A stretch of 64,000 nucleotides of DNA from Hyphomonas johnsonii MHS-2 (lineage in GTDB: Bacteria; Pseudomonadota; Alphaproteobacteria; Caulobacterales; Hyphomonadaceae): assembly GCF_000685275.1 (NCBI RefSeq), contig NZ_ARYK01000007.1:1-64000 (forward strand). Direction: 5' to 3'. Below, in pieces: positions 63,223 to 64,000 of this stretch (the first letter of the stretch is position 1; the number at the start of each line of letters is the position of its first letter). The position numbers and the translations under genes are program-made. Below the pieces are notes generated by a model. It was not told where the DNA came from and made no database searches. It saw only the letters and a list, made by a program, of their open reading frames with translations.

Positions 63223-64000
63223 TCAGGCGTCCACGCGATTGTCCGCATGCCCCGTGATCGCCTCGACGGCGGCGTCGAGCACGTCGAGCCCTGCGCCGGG
63301 CCGGGGCGCGCCTTCCGACAGGATGCGGCGCCAGGCGCGGGCGCCGGGCTGGCCGTTGAACAGGCCCAGCATGTGGCGCGTCATGGCGTGCAGGCCGACG
63401 CCTTCGGCGAGCCGCGCGGCCATGTAGGGCCGGTAGGCCATGATCGCGTCATGCGCCGAGACGCGCGGAGCGCCTTCCCCGCCAAAGGCCGCGTCGACCT
63501 CACCCAGCAAGGACGGGTTCTGGTAGGCGGCGCGGCCGAGCATGACGCCGTCAAAGACTTTCAGGTGCTCGCGGCACGCGTCGATCGTGGTGATGCCGCC
63601 ATTCAGGGTGATCGAGAGGCCCGGGCGTTCGGCTTTCAGGTCTGCGACGAGGGCATAGTCGAGCGGCGGCACGTCGCGGTTTTCCTTCGGGCTGAGGCCC
63701 TTCAGCCAGGCCTTGCGGGCGTGGACGGTGAAGCCGGTCACACCGGTTGCCGCGACCGTGTCGATGAAGGTGAACAGGGTTTCGCGGGCCGGCATGTCGT
63801 CAATGGCGATGCGGCACTTGACGGTGATTGGAATGTCGACGGTCTCGCGCATGGCGGCAACGCAGGCAGCGACAAGGTCCGGCTCGGCCATCAGGCAGGC
63901 GCCGAACGCCCCGGACTGGACCCGCGATGACGGGCAGCCGCAATTGAGGTTGATTTCCTGGTAGCCCGAGCTGGCGCCGATCTTCGTGGCCGCAGCGAGC
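63223..64000 (-). CDS. dusA: tRNA-dihydrouridine synthase A, cut by window edge
   Basis: The C-terminal 259 codons of a DusA-type flavoenzyme that reduces uridine in the tRNA D-loop. The catalytic Cys is in NLNCGCPSSRVQSGAFGACL, and the DusA-specific VHARKAWLKGLSPKENR and LNGGITTIDACREHL follow. The start of the gene lies beyond position 64000. The frame reads through the window edge without a stop. C-terminal helical domain residues (about AYRPYMAARLAEGVGLHAMT) are family-typical. Confidence 0.95.
   Translation of the reverse strand, partial: LAAATKIGASSGYQEINLNCGCPSSRVQSGAFGACLMAEPDLVAACVAAMRETVDIPITVKCRIAIDDMPARETLFTFIDTVAATGVTGFTVHARKAWLKGLSPKENRDVPPLDYALVADLKAERPGLSITLNGGITTIDACREHLKVFDGVMLGRAAYQNPSLLGEVDAAFGGEGAPRVSAHDAIMAYRPYMAARLAEGVGLHAMTRHMLGLFNGQPGARAWRRILSEGAPRPGAGLDVLDAAVEAITGHADNRVDA

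Overview
The window is high-GC chromosomal DNA of a free-living alphaproteobacterium, most likely of the Hyphomonadaceae/Caulobacterales type. This is inferred from the gene set and not from a marker-gene search. The supporting signs are the siroheme-sulfite reductase operon with DUF2849 and DUF934 genes, sucC-sucD-sucA-sucB on one strand, an alphaproteobacterial-type RpoH, a TipN-like polarity-protein architecture, DusA, ZapE and MaeB. I recognise no rRNA, tRNA, CRISPR array, complete insertion sequence, prophage or known defence system.

Layout. 0.1-7.5 kb: stress/membrane proteins, a LysR regulator, stand-alone CinA amidohydrolase, a mechanosensitive channel and an acyltransferase. 7.7-13.4 kb: single-domain response regulator, rhomboid protease, ZapE, the heat-shock sigma factor RpoH, a membrane protein, and a TrmH-type RNA methyltransferase whose coding sequence carries a perfect 27-bp inverted repeat in frame. 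13.5-18.7 kb: a tightly overlapping minus-strand sulfur-assimilation operon (cysG, DUF2849, a glutathione S-transferase, cysI, DUF934, cysH) with a clear terminator and a divergent LysR regulator. 19.7-23.2 kb: TipN-like coiled-coil membrane protein, Hpt protein, chorismate mutase. 23.2-30.1 kb: TCA-cycle block sucC-sucD-sucA-sucB, with an E2 that has two lipoyl domains. 30.2-38.7 kb: MFS and TAXI proteins, PhoD-like lipoprotein, LytTR regulator, rsfS-rlmH, BON lipoprotein and gshB. 39.2-44.1 kb: a MacA / split MacB / TolC-type tripartite efflux operon preceded by a small leader ORF. 44.2-55.0 kb: XRE regulator, mutS, maeB, AmpG-like permease, hybrid histidine kinase, comM. 55.2-62.8 kb: an accessory stretch, visibly lower in GC in part. 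It holds mostly secreted or lipidated proteins of unknown function, a CHAP amidase with three Cys-paired repeats, a LysR/cupin pair, and four copies of a REP-like dispersed repeat. 63.2 kb to the end: dusA, cut by the window edge.

How it works together. CysG makes the siroheme that CysI needs, and CysH (an APS-reductase-type enzyme by its cysteines) supplies sulfite. GST, GshB and the sulfur operon link to glutathione metabolism. SucCDAB and MaeB are central carbon metabolism. The most unusual material is (i) the palindromic element inside trmH, (ii) the four-copy structured repeat at 56.8-63.0 kb, and (iii) the three-repeat CHAP protein with its neighbouring lipoprotein pair.
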